Source: Tubulanus polymorphus
Lineage: Eukaryota; Nemertea; Palaeonemertea; Tubulaniformes; Tubulanidae
Assembly (NCBI RefSeq): GCF_964204645.1
Contig: NC_134032.1
Coordinates: 11,278,275-11,342,274 of the forward strand
Reading direction: 5' to 3'
Length of the DNA: 64,000 nt
Shown: piece by piece, positions 24,835-35,245 of the stretch
Position numbering within the stretch: the stretch's first letter is position 1
How the letters are laid out: every line of letters begins with the position of its first letter
Program-made: the position numbers and the translations under genes
The notes under the pieces: generated by a model
Databases searched by the model: none
What the model was told of the DNA's origin: nothing
Seen by the model: only the letters and a program-made list of their open reading frames with translations

Positions 24835-24995
24835 GACATTCAAAGGTTTTGAATTCTTGTGCGAGAATTCAAAACTTTTGGTTTTCTCGCGCGAGAATTC
24901 AAAACATTTTGATTTTTGAAAACCAAAATGTTTTGTTTTCTCGCACGAAAAAAACAAACTTTTTGAATTCTAGCGCGAGAAAAACCAAAAACGGG
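24835..24995. repeat. Palindromic repeat block with GCGAGAATTCAAAA units
   Basis: Three or four units carry (C/G)GCGAGAATTCAAAA and GGTTTTCTCG(C) in alternating orientation, and a hairpin centre TTTTGATTTTTGAAAACCAAAATG. Two strands of the block can fold on each other over about 70 bp each. It lies just downstream of archease. Confidence 0.55.
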
Positions 24996-25229
24996 CCAAT
25001 GTGAAAATTTTTTTATCGTTGCATTAGCCGTACAGAAAAGTCGTATAGTATGGCCCGAATCAGCCACCATAAATAACAGGCCTAATACCGCTTTCGGTAT
25101 TGCAACGAAATTGCACATCCCTTTTTACGTTATTTATAGGAGGAACAAACGGTTCGAAAACCTCAAGGAACTCTTAAAGACCCACAAATAAACGGCGAAA
25201 CTAATAATTTTTGAAAATCGGTTGGCTGT

Positions 25230-25900
25230 TCGTAAAGATAAAAGCCGGGTAAACACTATTCGAACTCATTATGAGACACCGACCAGTTTTTAAATATATT
25301 ATGTTTATCAATGTACTTCTCGCTGTATGCAGACTTTGTCCTCGATATACCATCTGTTTTGGAATCAATGAGGTTTCAGTGCAAAATATTTAGTTTGAAC
25401 GATAAAAATGAAATGAAAAGAGGTAATTTCAAACTTTTTTTTTCAAACATAGAACTTTCATTCGCTTTATTTATGGATTAATATATATGTGATTCGTATC
25501 ATTTGCATTATTGAAAAAAGAAATCACTCTGGGTCCAGTTCCACAGTTCCGAGTTAAGATTTCACTCTGAATTAACTCATTGAAAATGAACTAACTTTAA
25601 CTCAGAGTTAACTCTAACTCACAACTGTGGAACTGGGCCCTGAATATTTGATTGGGCGCGCGCAAGGGGGTTTTAACTCATCTTTATCACTGTTCATATT
25701 TTCAGAGAAGATGCAAACGACAGACGATCGAAACTGAACACATAGACGGGCATTTGCGAAAAACAAAGGCACCTTCTTCACTTAAATTTGAAAGTGAAGA
25801 TATGATACGTGTACAAATTCAAGGTTTTTCAAACCTTGAACTTAGCTGCGTCCATTGAATCGACGGGGATTCGAACTTCCACCAATCTCAATTTTTATCA
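25230..25900. pseudogene. Relic of a third secreted-protein gene unit
   Basis: Three blocks follow the order seen around the genes at 28644 and 36119. First, AGAGGTAATTTCAAAC at about 25419 matches their exon 2 donor region. Second, CATATTTTCAGAGAAGATGC near 25695 matches their exon 3 acceptor. Third, TCAAGGTTTTTCAAACC near 25818 matches their downstream sequence. The block at 25260-25330 (CACCGACCAGTTTTTAAATA) recurs at 26995 and 34373. No first exon or signal peptide remains. Confidence 0.5.
25531..25640. mobile_element. GTTCCACAG-family palindromic MITE
   Basis: A clear copy: CCAGTTCCACAGTT, GAGTTAAGATTTCACTCTG, a TTGAAAATGAACTAAC centre, then AACTCAGAGTTAACTCTAAC and AACTGTGGAACTGGG. It is about 110 bp. 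Other copies or part-copies lie at 10692, 30128, 31845, 38430, 46790 and 56378. Confidence 0.65.
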
Positions 25901-26639
25901 TTGTGTAGCAGCTATCTGACAGCTCACAGCAGTAGCTGCTCTACGATGTGGAGAAAAAGCCACCCGTCAACCCGTTGTTAATAAACTTTTTACGAGGGAA
26001 TCTTTGAAAAGTTGCATTCGGAAAAAAGGGGCGGTTCATGCGAAACACCACTACAATGTACAAAAAACGACCAGCTCGCCTATTGATAGTTTAACGGTAA
26101 TTTTCGATTCCATTTTTTTTAGAATTCAGATATTCCTGGCCTTCCATCCGGAGGTTTACGTTAGTCACTAGGAAAGTAGCTCCCCTTTCACGTAATTGTT
26201 CAAAGATTTTCCAATTTCATTTCGAACGTATTCAAAATCCAATGCAATATACTTTGGGCCTCATGTTTTACGATAAACGAAGCAAAATTATTTCTTTCTG
26301 CCACATCCATAACGAGCGTTCTCGTTCCGACGGCATATTTTACCGATTCTAGACGACCAAAAACATTTTCCTTCAGCATTCAGAAAATGCCTTCCATTGC
26401 AGACGATTCAATAAAACGATATAGAATTCATTACACGAACAAATCGAAAATTTCCTTTGATGAAATTATTTAAAGTTGCACCATTTTTATCAATCCTATT
26501 CTCGGTAAACAATTTTTTTCAAAATCAAATGTAGAAATTTCGTGACGCAAAAATATATGCATCAACCGCTTCGGATAAAACATTTTGATTTTACTCTTAA
26601 GAGTTAAGATAGGACACATCTTTTTGCAAAAATGGAACA

Positions 26640-26790
26640 CCAAATTTGCATCAAATTTTGGAACACGTATATAAAATGGAACATGATATTATGAAGAACA
26701 TGTACGTGTTCATAAAATCAGAAACATGTTCTCCTCGTCAACATGTTTCAAGATATATGTGTTCCAAAATTTGATGCAAATGTTATGTAC
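26640..26790. repeat. Long imperfect palindrome
   Basis: The left part reads TTTGCATCAAATTTTGGAAC and the right part GTTCCAAAATTTGATGCAAA. The centre is rich in GAACATG / CATGTTC steps (ACATGTACGTGTTC, AACATGTTCTCC). The span is about 150 bp, and it could form a long hairpin. No coding signal. Confidence 0.6.
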
Positions 26791-26879
26791 TATCATGGAA
26801 CAGCCTTTTACAGTGTGTAGTACCGCTCTCGGCTGTCCAGCGAAATTGAACACCTCGTTTCTCGTCATCATTGGGGAAG

Positions 26880-27200
26880 GGGCTAAAAATAGTTCGAAAA
26901 CCTCAAGGAACTCTTTAATGCCTACAAATTAACGCTGAAACTAGATACTTTCAATAATGGCTGTTCGATCGTATAGGTGAAGGCCGAAAAAATATCATTG
27001 GAATTCATTCACAGTTTTCAAATATATTATGATTATCGATGTTCTTCACCGCTGTATGTGTACACTTGTACTCAATATACCATCGGTTTTGAAATAAATT
27101 AATGGAAGTTTCTACGCGAATCGTTTAGTTTGTAGAATCTTCCAATGAAATGAGATTTAATTAAATTTGTAAAAAAAAGTCTGGAACAGAAAAGTAAAAC
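26880..27200. repeat. Further copy of the segmental-duplication flank
   Basis: GTTCGAAAACCTCAAGGAACTC at about 26891 repeats 25153, and TTTTCAAATATATTATG near 27013 repeats 25287 and 34396. Part of the 24.3-27.2 kb stretch is therefore itself an older internal duplication. Confidence 0.55.
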
Positions 27201-27592
27201 GGTACTCGGTGCAGAATGACCTTGTTTTCACCGGTTTGTCTATTTTGCACGTTTGATATATTAGTTACAATAGATATGCACCAATTTCTCATATTTTACC
27301 TACCGTATTGAATGACACTTAGAATCAAAAACTGATTAAAGATTCGCCCAGGGAGATTCGCCAACGAAAAATTCGCCAATTCCCACCATTTTATTATTCA
27401 AATGTTTGTGGTCACTAGGACTAATGATACAAAAGGTAATTCAAATACTTAACCCAGGTTTGGGTAACGAAATATGAACATCAAATCTACCCCAGTGAGG
27501 GACTGAGAAAGATTGAGGTGTCAAATGAAAGATAGAATTAAAAATCTTTACGATTCCTTCGACAGAAAAATGAGATATAAAACCACCTGCTA

Positions 27593-27970
27593 TTGGTTAT
27601 CATTATCCATCGCCAATATCATTATCTCGTTACCATTATCATGATCCCATTATCATTGTTATTATCTCGTTATCGTTATCATTATCGGTATCGGTACCGT
27701 TATCATTATCTCATCACCGTCATCGTTACCGTTATCTTTATCGGTACCATAATCATTATCATTATGTCGTTACCGCCATCTTTATCTTTACCGGTACCGT
27801 TATCATTATCATTATCATTATAGTTATCTCATACCGTTATCGTTATCACAATCATTCTCATTATCATTTCCGTAATCGTTATCATTATCTCATTGCCGTT
27901 ATCGTTAGCGCTATCATTATCGTTACCATTATCATTAACATTATTATTATGATTATTGTTATGATTATCA
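27593..27970 (+). repeat. TTATC/CRTTATCATTATC microsatellite
   Basis: About 380 bp of imperfect repeats of TTATCATTATC, CGTTATCGTTATC and GGTACCGTTATC. The apparent open frame across it is repeat-driven and not a gene. Confidence 0.9.
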
Positions 27971-28445
27971 TATTATTCTGTAGTGCCTGTATCCACGGAA
28001 AAGATCGAAGTAACTGTGTATATAACAGATTTTAAACAAACAGATGAGGTTTTAGACGTCGTCTGAAGATCGCTAAACTGTCTGACAACCTGACAGAGAA
28101 GGTGAGCGCATTCATGTGCGTGGAGCAACACTAGAAAAAGAGCGATCTCCAACGACATCAACCTGCTTCTTGGTTGGGACAGGAGAAGTTGTCCGGAGGA
28201 TCGTAATGAACGGCTTGGTGTGCAATGAGACGAGGTCTTATAGGTAGGATGGGGCCAGACTGTGAATGTATTTGTACGTCAAACCTTGAATTGTACGTAT
28301 TCGTTTATCAGCTCGCAGACAGTTGAAGCTTTTCAAAACTGATGATGATATATTAGCGGTGTTATTGCCAAACCTGATGAATTTAATTAATATGAATATT
28401 GGCTCTTTTCAATTGCCACTTTTACAACGATGAACAAATACAATT

Positions 28446-29250
28446 TTGTATATTAACCCTCGATTCGGATGCCTTTTCGTAGCATCACTACAAAGCTTCA
28501 CAGACGTATCCATCATCTGAGCTCGCTAGGACGATACGACCTAAGGTAGGTTTGTGACTATAGAATATTGAGTACGGCGTTAGATGTTTTAGTTTTTAGG
28601 TCAAACACATATCAAGTGAGTTTTATTTTTCATTTCAGTAATCATGAAAGGTTTCACGTTTACCCTGCTGTTTGTGACTATATTTGTGGCGGCGATTGAC
28701 GGTCTATCACCCATTACTCGTTCCACTCGTCCGCCTGCCACGACTGCTGCACCTATAACCGCTGCACCTACCACAGCGACCATGATAAATGATAACCACT
28801 TTTTAACCACTGCCCCACCTGCTTTGAGTGCACCTGCTTTGAGTGCACCTGCTTTGAGTGGTAGTTCTGAAAGCGCAGAATGCAGTTCGAGCAGTTCCGA
28901 GGAGGATTCCGACGACGCACCAAACAGCACGGACAAACCGGTCACTGCTATTCTGTAATTAAAATAGAGGTAATTTTAAACGTTTTTTTTTCATTTAGAA
29001 CTTTAATTTGCTTTATGACTTCACCCGTTTAGATACAGTTAATTAATGTCAAATCCAAAATTGAAAAAAAAACACCTTGAATATATAGGCGCGAAAGGGG
29101 GTTTATTCATCTTTTTCATTTTTCACATTTTCAGAGTATTATTGAACAGACGACTAATCGAAACTACATTCAATCTATATAAGGGCAGAATCTAACCTTG
29201 CGGAATATTGTGATTCTAATCCTGGTCAATAAATAATCTCAGCATTAATT
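28446..29250 (+). CDS. Small secreted Thr/Ser-rich acidic protein, paralogue 1 (unknown)
   Basis: Coding sequence 28644-28958, 104 aa. A leader exon ends at 28545 (AAG|GTAGGT) after a TATA-like GTATATTAA at about 28448. Exon 2 is 28639-28969 (donor AATAGAG|GTAATT) and a non-coding exon 3 starts at 29135, with AATAAA at 29228-29233. The protein begins with a clear signal peptide (MKGFTFTLLFVTIFVAAIDG). A Thr/Pro/Ala-rich part follows, likely O-glycosylated. Then comes a tandem ALSAP repeat and a Ser/Glu/Asp tail (SSSSSEEDSDD-like) that fits Fam20C-type S-x-E phosphorylation. It shares its signal peptide, tail, introns and flanks with the gene at 36119. I recognise no family. Expression is unproven, but conserved gene structure between two diverged copies argues for a real gene. 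Confidence 0.7.
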
Positions 29251-30300
29251 GTCCCTGGTGTAATGTACGTTTTTCGTTTTTGAATCTCCCCAGATCTGCG
29301 ACGTTCCAATTTCCACAGCATTCGTGAAAACAAAGGCGACATCTTTACTTGGATTTGATAGTGAGGATATACATGTGCATGTACAAATTCAAGGTTTTTC
29401 AAACCGTTGTACCAAACCTAAACTTAGCTGATCGTTTAAGTGTTTTGTTTTTACACAAAAAATGTCTTACCAGCGATTGAAGTTGGTTCCAAAAGAATAG
29501 GTCCGGTATTTGAGATTTAGGTGATTTCTCTGCTTGTCGTATAGTATAAAGAAGTCTCTTGCGCAATATTCTCGAGCTTCGGCGATAGCGTTTTTGAGAG
29601 CAGTTCTAGCACCGTTTGGAAAAGGTGAAGCAGAGAAATCGCCTAAATCTCAAATACCGGACCTTATTCCTATGGAACCAAATTCAATCGCTACTAATCT
29701 TATAGCTGCATCTCCATTGAACCGACGAGGATTCGAACTTCCGCCGATCCACCAGACGAGACCGTTTCATTATGCAGCATATCTTTCAGTCAATTGACGG
29801 GTTTTATTCTGAATAGGCTAGGCGATAAGACCTGAGATCATAACTCACGGGGAAAGATTATGTACGTACATAATGTACATAGGATTAGGCAGCCAGATAT
29901 CAACATTTTGGACACGCTATACTTTCTTCGCATGAAGTTGGTCAAAATACCGAGAGCTTTAGGGTGCAGGGATCAAAAAGAGGTACTTTCCCAGAGGTTT
30001 GTTCATTAATCATGATTTGGCATTGGAAAATGTCTAGATCTAGTTTCGTATTTGTGGGATCGCGCATTTTAAACTTCTGGTGAAAATTTGGCCAGGTTTC
30101 CAGGTCTGTGTGTTTACATTGACTCCGGATCAGTTCCACAGTTGTGTGGGTTTTAATTTGACTGGGTACAGTTCCATAATTTAAATGAAGACTCAGCTAC
30201 AAGGGGTAGACCAACGATTAAGTTATTTCCTCCGATGTAATCTACGGGTAAAAATTCTTAATTCTTTTATTATCCGTGAATCCACAGTTTCGAGTCGTTT
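29250..30300. repeat. Duplicated flank between secreted gene 1 and KHK
   Basis: This stretch is repeated in the same order at about 36920-38540. Shared blocks include GATTTAGGTGATTTCTCTGC, GATTCGAACTTCCGC, AGCCAGATATCAACATTTTG, GGGATCAAAAAGAGGTAC and CTGTGTGTTTACATTGACTC. The GGATTCGAACTTCCG part (29731, 37538) is a tRNA B box in reverse orientation and probably belongs to an old tRNA-derived element. No gene is seen. Confidence 0.65.
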
Positions 30301-30319
30301 GGGCGACAGTTCTAAAACG

Positions 30320-33259
30320 ATGGTAGACGAGAAAAGGTGTATTTTGGCGGTAGGATTTACGTGTTTAGACATAATCGCTTACTGTCGACAGTTCCCTACA
30401 GAGGACTCACACGAAACAAGGTATATATCCGGCGCCTTAGGGCAGTGCAAGAAAATCCGACAGATTGTTAATTATTCAGAGTGGCATTGATAAAATTTTG
30501 GGTCGGGTCTGGTCGGAGTATAGGCTGGTCGGAGTAAAGTTGTCCGTTAACCGATATCTCCATGGAACTCCGTCGAAACAAACTTCAAGAAAAAACTGAA
30601 GTTACGCTGATGTCTTTGTTTTGTTTTTTATTAGGGCATCGGAAATAAAATGGACGCGGGGTGGAAACGCTTCGAATAGCTGTACAGTCTGGTCGCTGCT
30701 GGAAGAGAATTGCGAGTATTTTGGGACCTTAGCCATTTCACCCCACACCAGGTAGCTCAGTCGATATGAACAGTGTGCACGATGTTGAAGGGGCGAGAAT
30801 TCAAATGTCTCAACACTTTGCTGGGTCCGCGTGTATAAAGCCTTTTTTGGGAAAGCATTTTATAAACATACATATTTCTTAAACTTAGTGCACACAAGAT
30901 AATGCTCAGACCACCGAGTTTTTGGAACAGATTTCTTTAAACATTTTCTAAGATGCTCGGTGTAATATACCCTTTTGTAAATCTGAATTTCGATGGATAT
31001 TCCTCACATGAGAATTAATTGCAGGTTTTTGGAAGATGATTTCGACAAGTACGGAATTTGTATTGAAAACTGCGTTTACCGCGATAACTGCGTCCTGCCT
31101 ACTTCAATGGGTATTATCAATTCTAACAGCGGTACAAGAACGATCATACCCGCCAAACGGTAAATTCAAAATCTCCACAGTTGTGTTTTGTGTTTTAGAC
31201 CGGCCCTACGTCGCCCGTTTAGATCTAAATGGAATGACATAAGATCTACGCAAATTCGCTATTAGGCCGTTGGAACGCTAGCCATTTTCATCAGTTACAT
31301 GGATACTTCAGTATCTCCGGTCAAGCTCAACTCCAATAGCTGTGGATGAGTGAGAGTAACACGTGTTTTATAATAATTTTTACCAAAAAAAACTTCATTT
31401 ACACCGCTTGATTATTTGTTAAGTATCAATCATTTTGCAACAGGACCCTTCCGGAATTGAAATTCGACGATTTCGTCTCCAACATCAAACTGACTTCTGG
31501 CAAATATAAGTGGATTCATTTTGAGGTAACAAATTTAACTTATTTAATCACGCCTTACCTTTCTGCAGGAGACTCGCAGAATGGTTGGGATCTCTTTCGT
31601 AGTGAGCATCCACCCGGTAATACGGACTCTAAAACGAAGAGAGTCCATGGTGTAACTATACTTGTGCAGAGGACACCAAAAGTGACAATATAGGATTCTA
31701 TCTGTGTGATTAGTGAGGATCCATATCAGTGATGCCGGATTTCATATACATATTTATATTCAATACTCTAACAATCGGGTTGATCTTGCGATCAATTCGA
31801 CAAATTGCAAAAAGACATCATGCAATTTATCGATCTGAACCCAATTCGACAGAGTTGAATTTGACTCTAGATTCAAAACATTGAAAATGAAATAACTTTA
31901 ACTCAGAGTTTGCTCTAACTCATAACTGTGGAACCGGGCCCAGAGTTTAAAGGTGATTCGATAGGGGTTTATGCTAGGGCTTAGAATCTATAGATGAATG
32001 TTTATTGAAAATAGACTCGTACATTCTTATGTAAAATGTACTGTCCTTTAGGCATGCCATCAAGTAGGGTAGCTATGGCGTCACCATTTTGACCCAAACG
32101 AATTATTTCATAACATGATTGAAAGCACTAACATTCTGAATAACATATGTAAGCATGTTCATACTTTTGCATCATTCGTGCGTTTGCATCATTCGCAACT
32201 CAGGGTCGTCCGGTCGAGAAAGAGATTGCTAAAATGATACAGTACATCGACGATTATAACGAATCAACGGATGAAGACGACCGGATAATCACGTCTGTTG
32301 AATTAGAGAAATCTAGAGCAGAACTAGGTGAGATAGTAATTGGGAGCACACCTCATGGGTTCGAACCCAGAATTTTGTAACCGTTGAACGCAGACGGTTT
32401 TGTCATCTTTCTATGAAACTGAATCAACATTTTTCTAATGTTTCAATTTTTTGGACTTTGACGTCATAGTGATCATTGGTGTTATATATTTATATTTGTA
32501 GATATTCTAGTGAATGGAGTTGATTATGTACTCGTTAGTAAGGACCACGCTATGTTCAGAGGTTACGCACATCCGGAACAAGTACTGAACGCATTTGTAA
32601 CAAAACTTAAACCTGGGTATGAACGACGAACGTTCTGTTGAAATTCTTCTTTATATCTTTCTTATCTTTTATCATCACAGAAACAATATTCTAACCTACA
32701 CCAATTTCAAATTCGTTATCATTTTTCTCATTCGGCAGCCATAATTCTATGCGAAAACCAACATCCACCAAGATTACTCGCCCACTTAACTCGCACGGAT
32801 GCTCGAAAACAATATGCACTCGTTTGCGGGAGGGTTGAGCTTGTTTGTTTTTTGCTTTACTTCGTTTGGAGCTTGACTAAGAACCTTATTGGATTATTTA
32901 TTCAACCTCGCGACGTTACCACACGACCTTAGAAGTATTACCCGCACACATGAGAACGTAATTTTTTTTGCCCAAAATGATTTTTGTCGCGGTTCTTTTC
33001 TAGGGCCGCCGTTATTCGCCCGTGGGGTGATCGTGGAGCTTACTACCGCCGGTCAGACGGTTTAAACAGCCACGAAGCCGCCTTCGTCCCGCCGGTGATC
33101 GTTGATACGCTCGGAGCTGGAGACACGTTCATAGCCGCGACGATCTGGAGCCTGAGCCGTCGAGATTCCCTGAAAACTGCCGTTAAATTCGGATGCCGCG
33201 TGGCCGGGTTGAAATGCGGTGTGCAAGGATTCGAACGCTTGAAGAAACTGATTCTATAA
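30320..33259 (+). CDS. KHK: Ketohexokinase (fructokinase)
   Basis: Phosphorylates fructose at C1 with ATP, the first step of cytosolic fructose breakdown; PfkB/ribokinase fold. Seven coding exons: 30320-30420, 30635-30751, 31025-31159, 31444-31525, 32204-32327, 32502-32616 and 33004-33259. All are GT-AG with consistent phase, giving 309 aa (human 298). The ATG at 30320 is chosen because [17 protein letters not shown] aligns with the family start; the frame stays open upstream to 30185 but without homology. Key sites: sugar-binding GGNASN at 43-48, [20 protein letters not shown]-like VLVSKDH, and the anion-hole/catalytic GAGDTF with Asp265. The C-terminus CGVQGF matches the family. AATAAA at 33308-33313. 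A copy of its upstream flank at 38400-38540 runs straight into a copy of its downstream flank, so a second KHK was probably deleted. Confidence 0.96.
31845..31941. mobile_element. GTTCCACAG-family MITE in KHK intron 4
   Basis: ATTCGACAGAGTTGAATTTG on the left and TAACTCAGAGTTTGCTCTAAC plus AACTGTGGAACCGGGCCC on the right, around an ATTGAAAATGAAATAAC centre. It is the same family as the copy at 25531. Confidence 0.55.
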
Positions 33260-33538
33260 TATTTTCGAAATAGGCTGTTTAATTCATTTGTTTAAAATTG
33301 CTCTTCCAATAAAGTATATAATACCTGTTGGATGAGATATTTCATAATGTAATGAGAGCGTTTTTTTTTTATTAGAAAGGCGTTCGAGGTTCGAAGCTAG
33401 TTCCATTGATCGGTCATCCTCGCCCGTCAAAGGATTCGAACTCACTAAGCTTAAGCCGAGATAAGCGAGTTCGGAGAGCTATACTGGACCATTTGGCAAA
33501 CGAGGATGTTGATCGGTATGAGTAGCTTGAATACATGA

Positions 33539-33885
33539 TTTAAGAAGGAGTATCCACAGAAAAGATATTCTCGTTCTTTTGCAGTTAATCCCGAATCCAC
33601 AGGGAACGGGCAATTTAGAAGGATAAACCAGGACTGGAATGCCTGAGAATATACTGAGAATAATTAAGAGCGGATATTACCAGAAAATTAATTTACATAT
33701 GCAAATGAATTCGCGCCAAGCGATACACGATGGCGCCACCAGCTGGTCGTTGTTACCGCATCTATAAGGGCATTTGTTTTTATCATTTGGGTCATTATCA
33801 TCATCTTACTTGACCATCCAAGGTTAAATGGAATTTGATAGTTTATCTTTAATCCATTGAGTAGTGATAATTTTCTATCGTCACA
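33539..33885. repeat. Duplicated block downstream of KHK (copy A)
   Basis: About 345 bp nearly identical to 38555-38900: AAGGAGTATCCACAGAAAAG, GGCGCCACCAGCTGGTCG, CCATCCAAGGTTAAATGG. The copies differ by an extra segment near 38620 and scattered substitutions. It ends about 75 bp before the archease exon relic, which marks the duplication junction. Confidence 0.8.
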
Positions 33886-33959
33886 AACAGAATCGTATAC
33901 TGACGAGGTTCAACTGTAATCATTTGAGCAGCGCCGTTCCGTCAGAATTTTCTTTGCAG

Positions 33960-34091
33960 ACATTGGGGAAGAATTCGATATTCAAATACACCCGCAGGGA
34001 ACCGGGCTAAAAGCGATCAACTATACTCAAATATGCAAATTCATAAAAAAATCCGAACCGCGTCGATATCTTCGTGATCATAGATATTTGA
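33960..34091 (+). pseudogene. Decayed copy of archease last exon
   Basis: It matches the archease terminal exon (24287-24413), including the preceding intron end TTTTCTTTGCAG. It has an extra T near its start (GACATTGGGG against GACACGGGG), which shifts the frame, plus further substitutions and a lengthened A run. No other archease exon is present, so it cannot make archease. It marks the left edge of the second segmental-duplication copy. Confidence 0.85.
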
Positions 34092-34201
34092 TATAAAAGC
34101 ATCTTGATGAACTTTTGAAGAGAGGTGCTTCATTTACAGTGTTCAAGTGTTCAAATAAAGATTAGATACTTGAATTTGGTAAGAAAAGACGTTATTGATC
34201 G

Positions 34202-34335
34202 CCAACTATTGATTAGCGGCATTATTGCAAAACTTGATGAATTTAATAAAAATATATTGGCTCTTTTCAATTGCCACTTTTACAACGATGAACAAATACA
34301 ATTTTGTATATATATAAACCATCGATTTTGATCCC
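34202..34335 (+). promoter_or_regulatory. Orphan copy of the secreted-gene promoter
   Basis: GATTAGCGGCATTATTGCAAA through CAATTTTGTATATATATAAACC matches the promoter regions at 28350-28480 and 35140-35275, including the TATA box. Here the transcribed leader breaks off after ATCGATTTTGATCC and no coding exon follows. It is a relic or a possible non-coding start site. Confidence 0.6.
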
Positions 34336-34754
34336 TGTTCACCTAGATACAAGCCAGATAAACATTATTGGAATAAAATTGAGACACCGACCAGTTTTTT
34401 GAATATATTATGTTTATCAATGTACTTCGCTGTATGTACGCTTGTACTCAATGAAACATCTGTTTTTAAATGAATTTGACGTGCCTTTAGTGCGAAACGA
34501 TTGAAAATGAAATGAGATGAGATTAAATTTACACCAATTCTTGAACAGAAAACAGAAAAGTAAAAACTTCGTGTTTTCACGGGTTTGTCTGTTATGTTCG
34601 TTTGGTGATGTATGATGAATCTGCACCAATTCTTTATTTCTGCGTGATGAATTTAATGTTTTCAACGCCAGGCAGGTGCATGCTTGAAGGCGACTCTTGA
34701 AACCCATGCAATTTATATTAAATTCACCGAAGTGGTTGTAAAGTTATGCGTGTA

Positions 34755-34930
34755 TGCGGTGTCAACTGTCAACCGTCCTGGGCAGTCATCACCTAACCGC
34801 TGTGTAGGGTGTCAACTGTTCTGTACAGTCATCACAAAACTGGTGTGTAGGGTGTCTACTGGCAATTGCCCTGTACAGTCATCACCAAACTTGTATGTTG
34901 TCAACCGTTCTGTGCATGAATCACCATACT
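34755..34930. repeat. Minisatellite GTGTCAACTG..CAGTCATCACC
   Basis: About three units of 55-60 bp, each with GGGTGTCAACTG, CCGT(C/T)CTG and CAGTCATCACC. It lies between the orphan promoter and secreted gene 2. Confidence 0.7.
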
Positions 34931-35245
34931 GGGGTTTGTATAGGCCAAGGGGTCATCACCCTAGGTATCGCTTGTTATCAGCTGTAAAATTCGTCACCTA
35001 CTGAGAATCTATTTTATTCATGGAAATTCTCTTAGTTGTATATTACTAAGCATTCAGCGCCGCGCATCAATACATTCCCCGATTTACTCAGTAACTTTAC
35101 ACATTGCAGCCATACTGCCGAAAATGAGATATGAAACCGCCAACTATTGATTAGCGGCGTTATTGCAAAAATTGATGAATTTAATAAAAAATATATTGGC
35201 TCTTTTCAATTGCCACTTTTACAACGATGAACAAATACAATTTCG

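Noticed and set aside
27593-27823. Small membrane protein rich in Ile/Tyr/Leu
   Set aside because: A translation of the TTATC microsatellite only.
30185-30322. KHK start at the upstream in-frame ATG (30185)
   Set aside because: The extra 45 residues have no family match and overlap a duplicated flank; the ATG at 30320 aligns with the family start.
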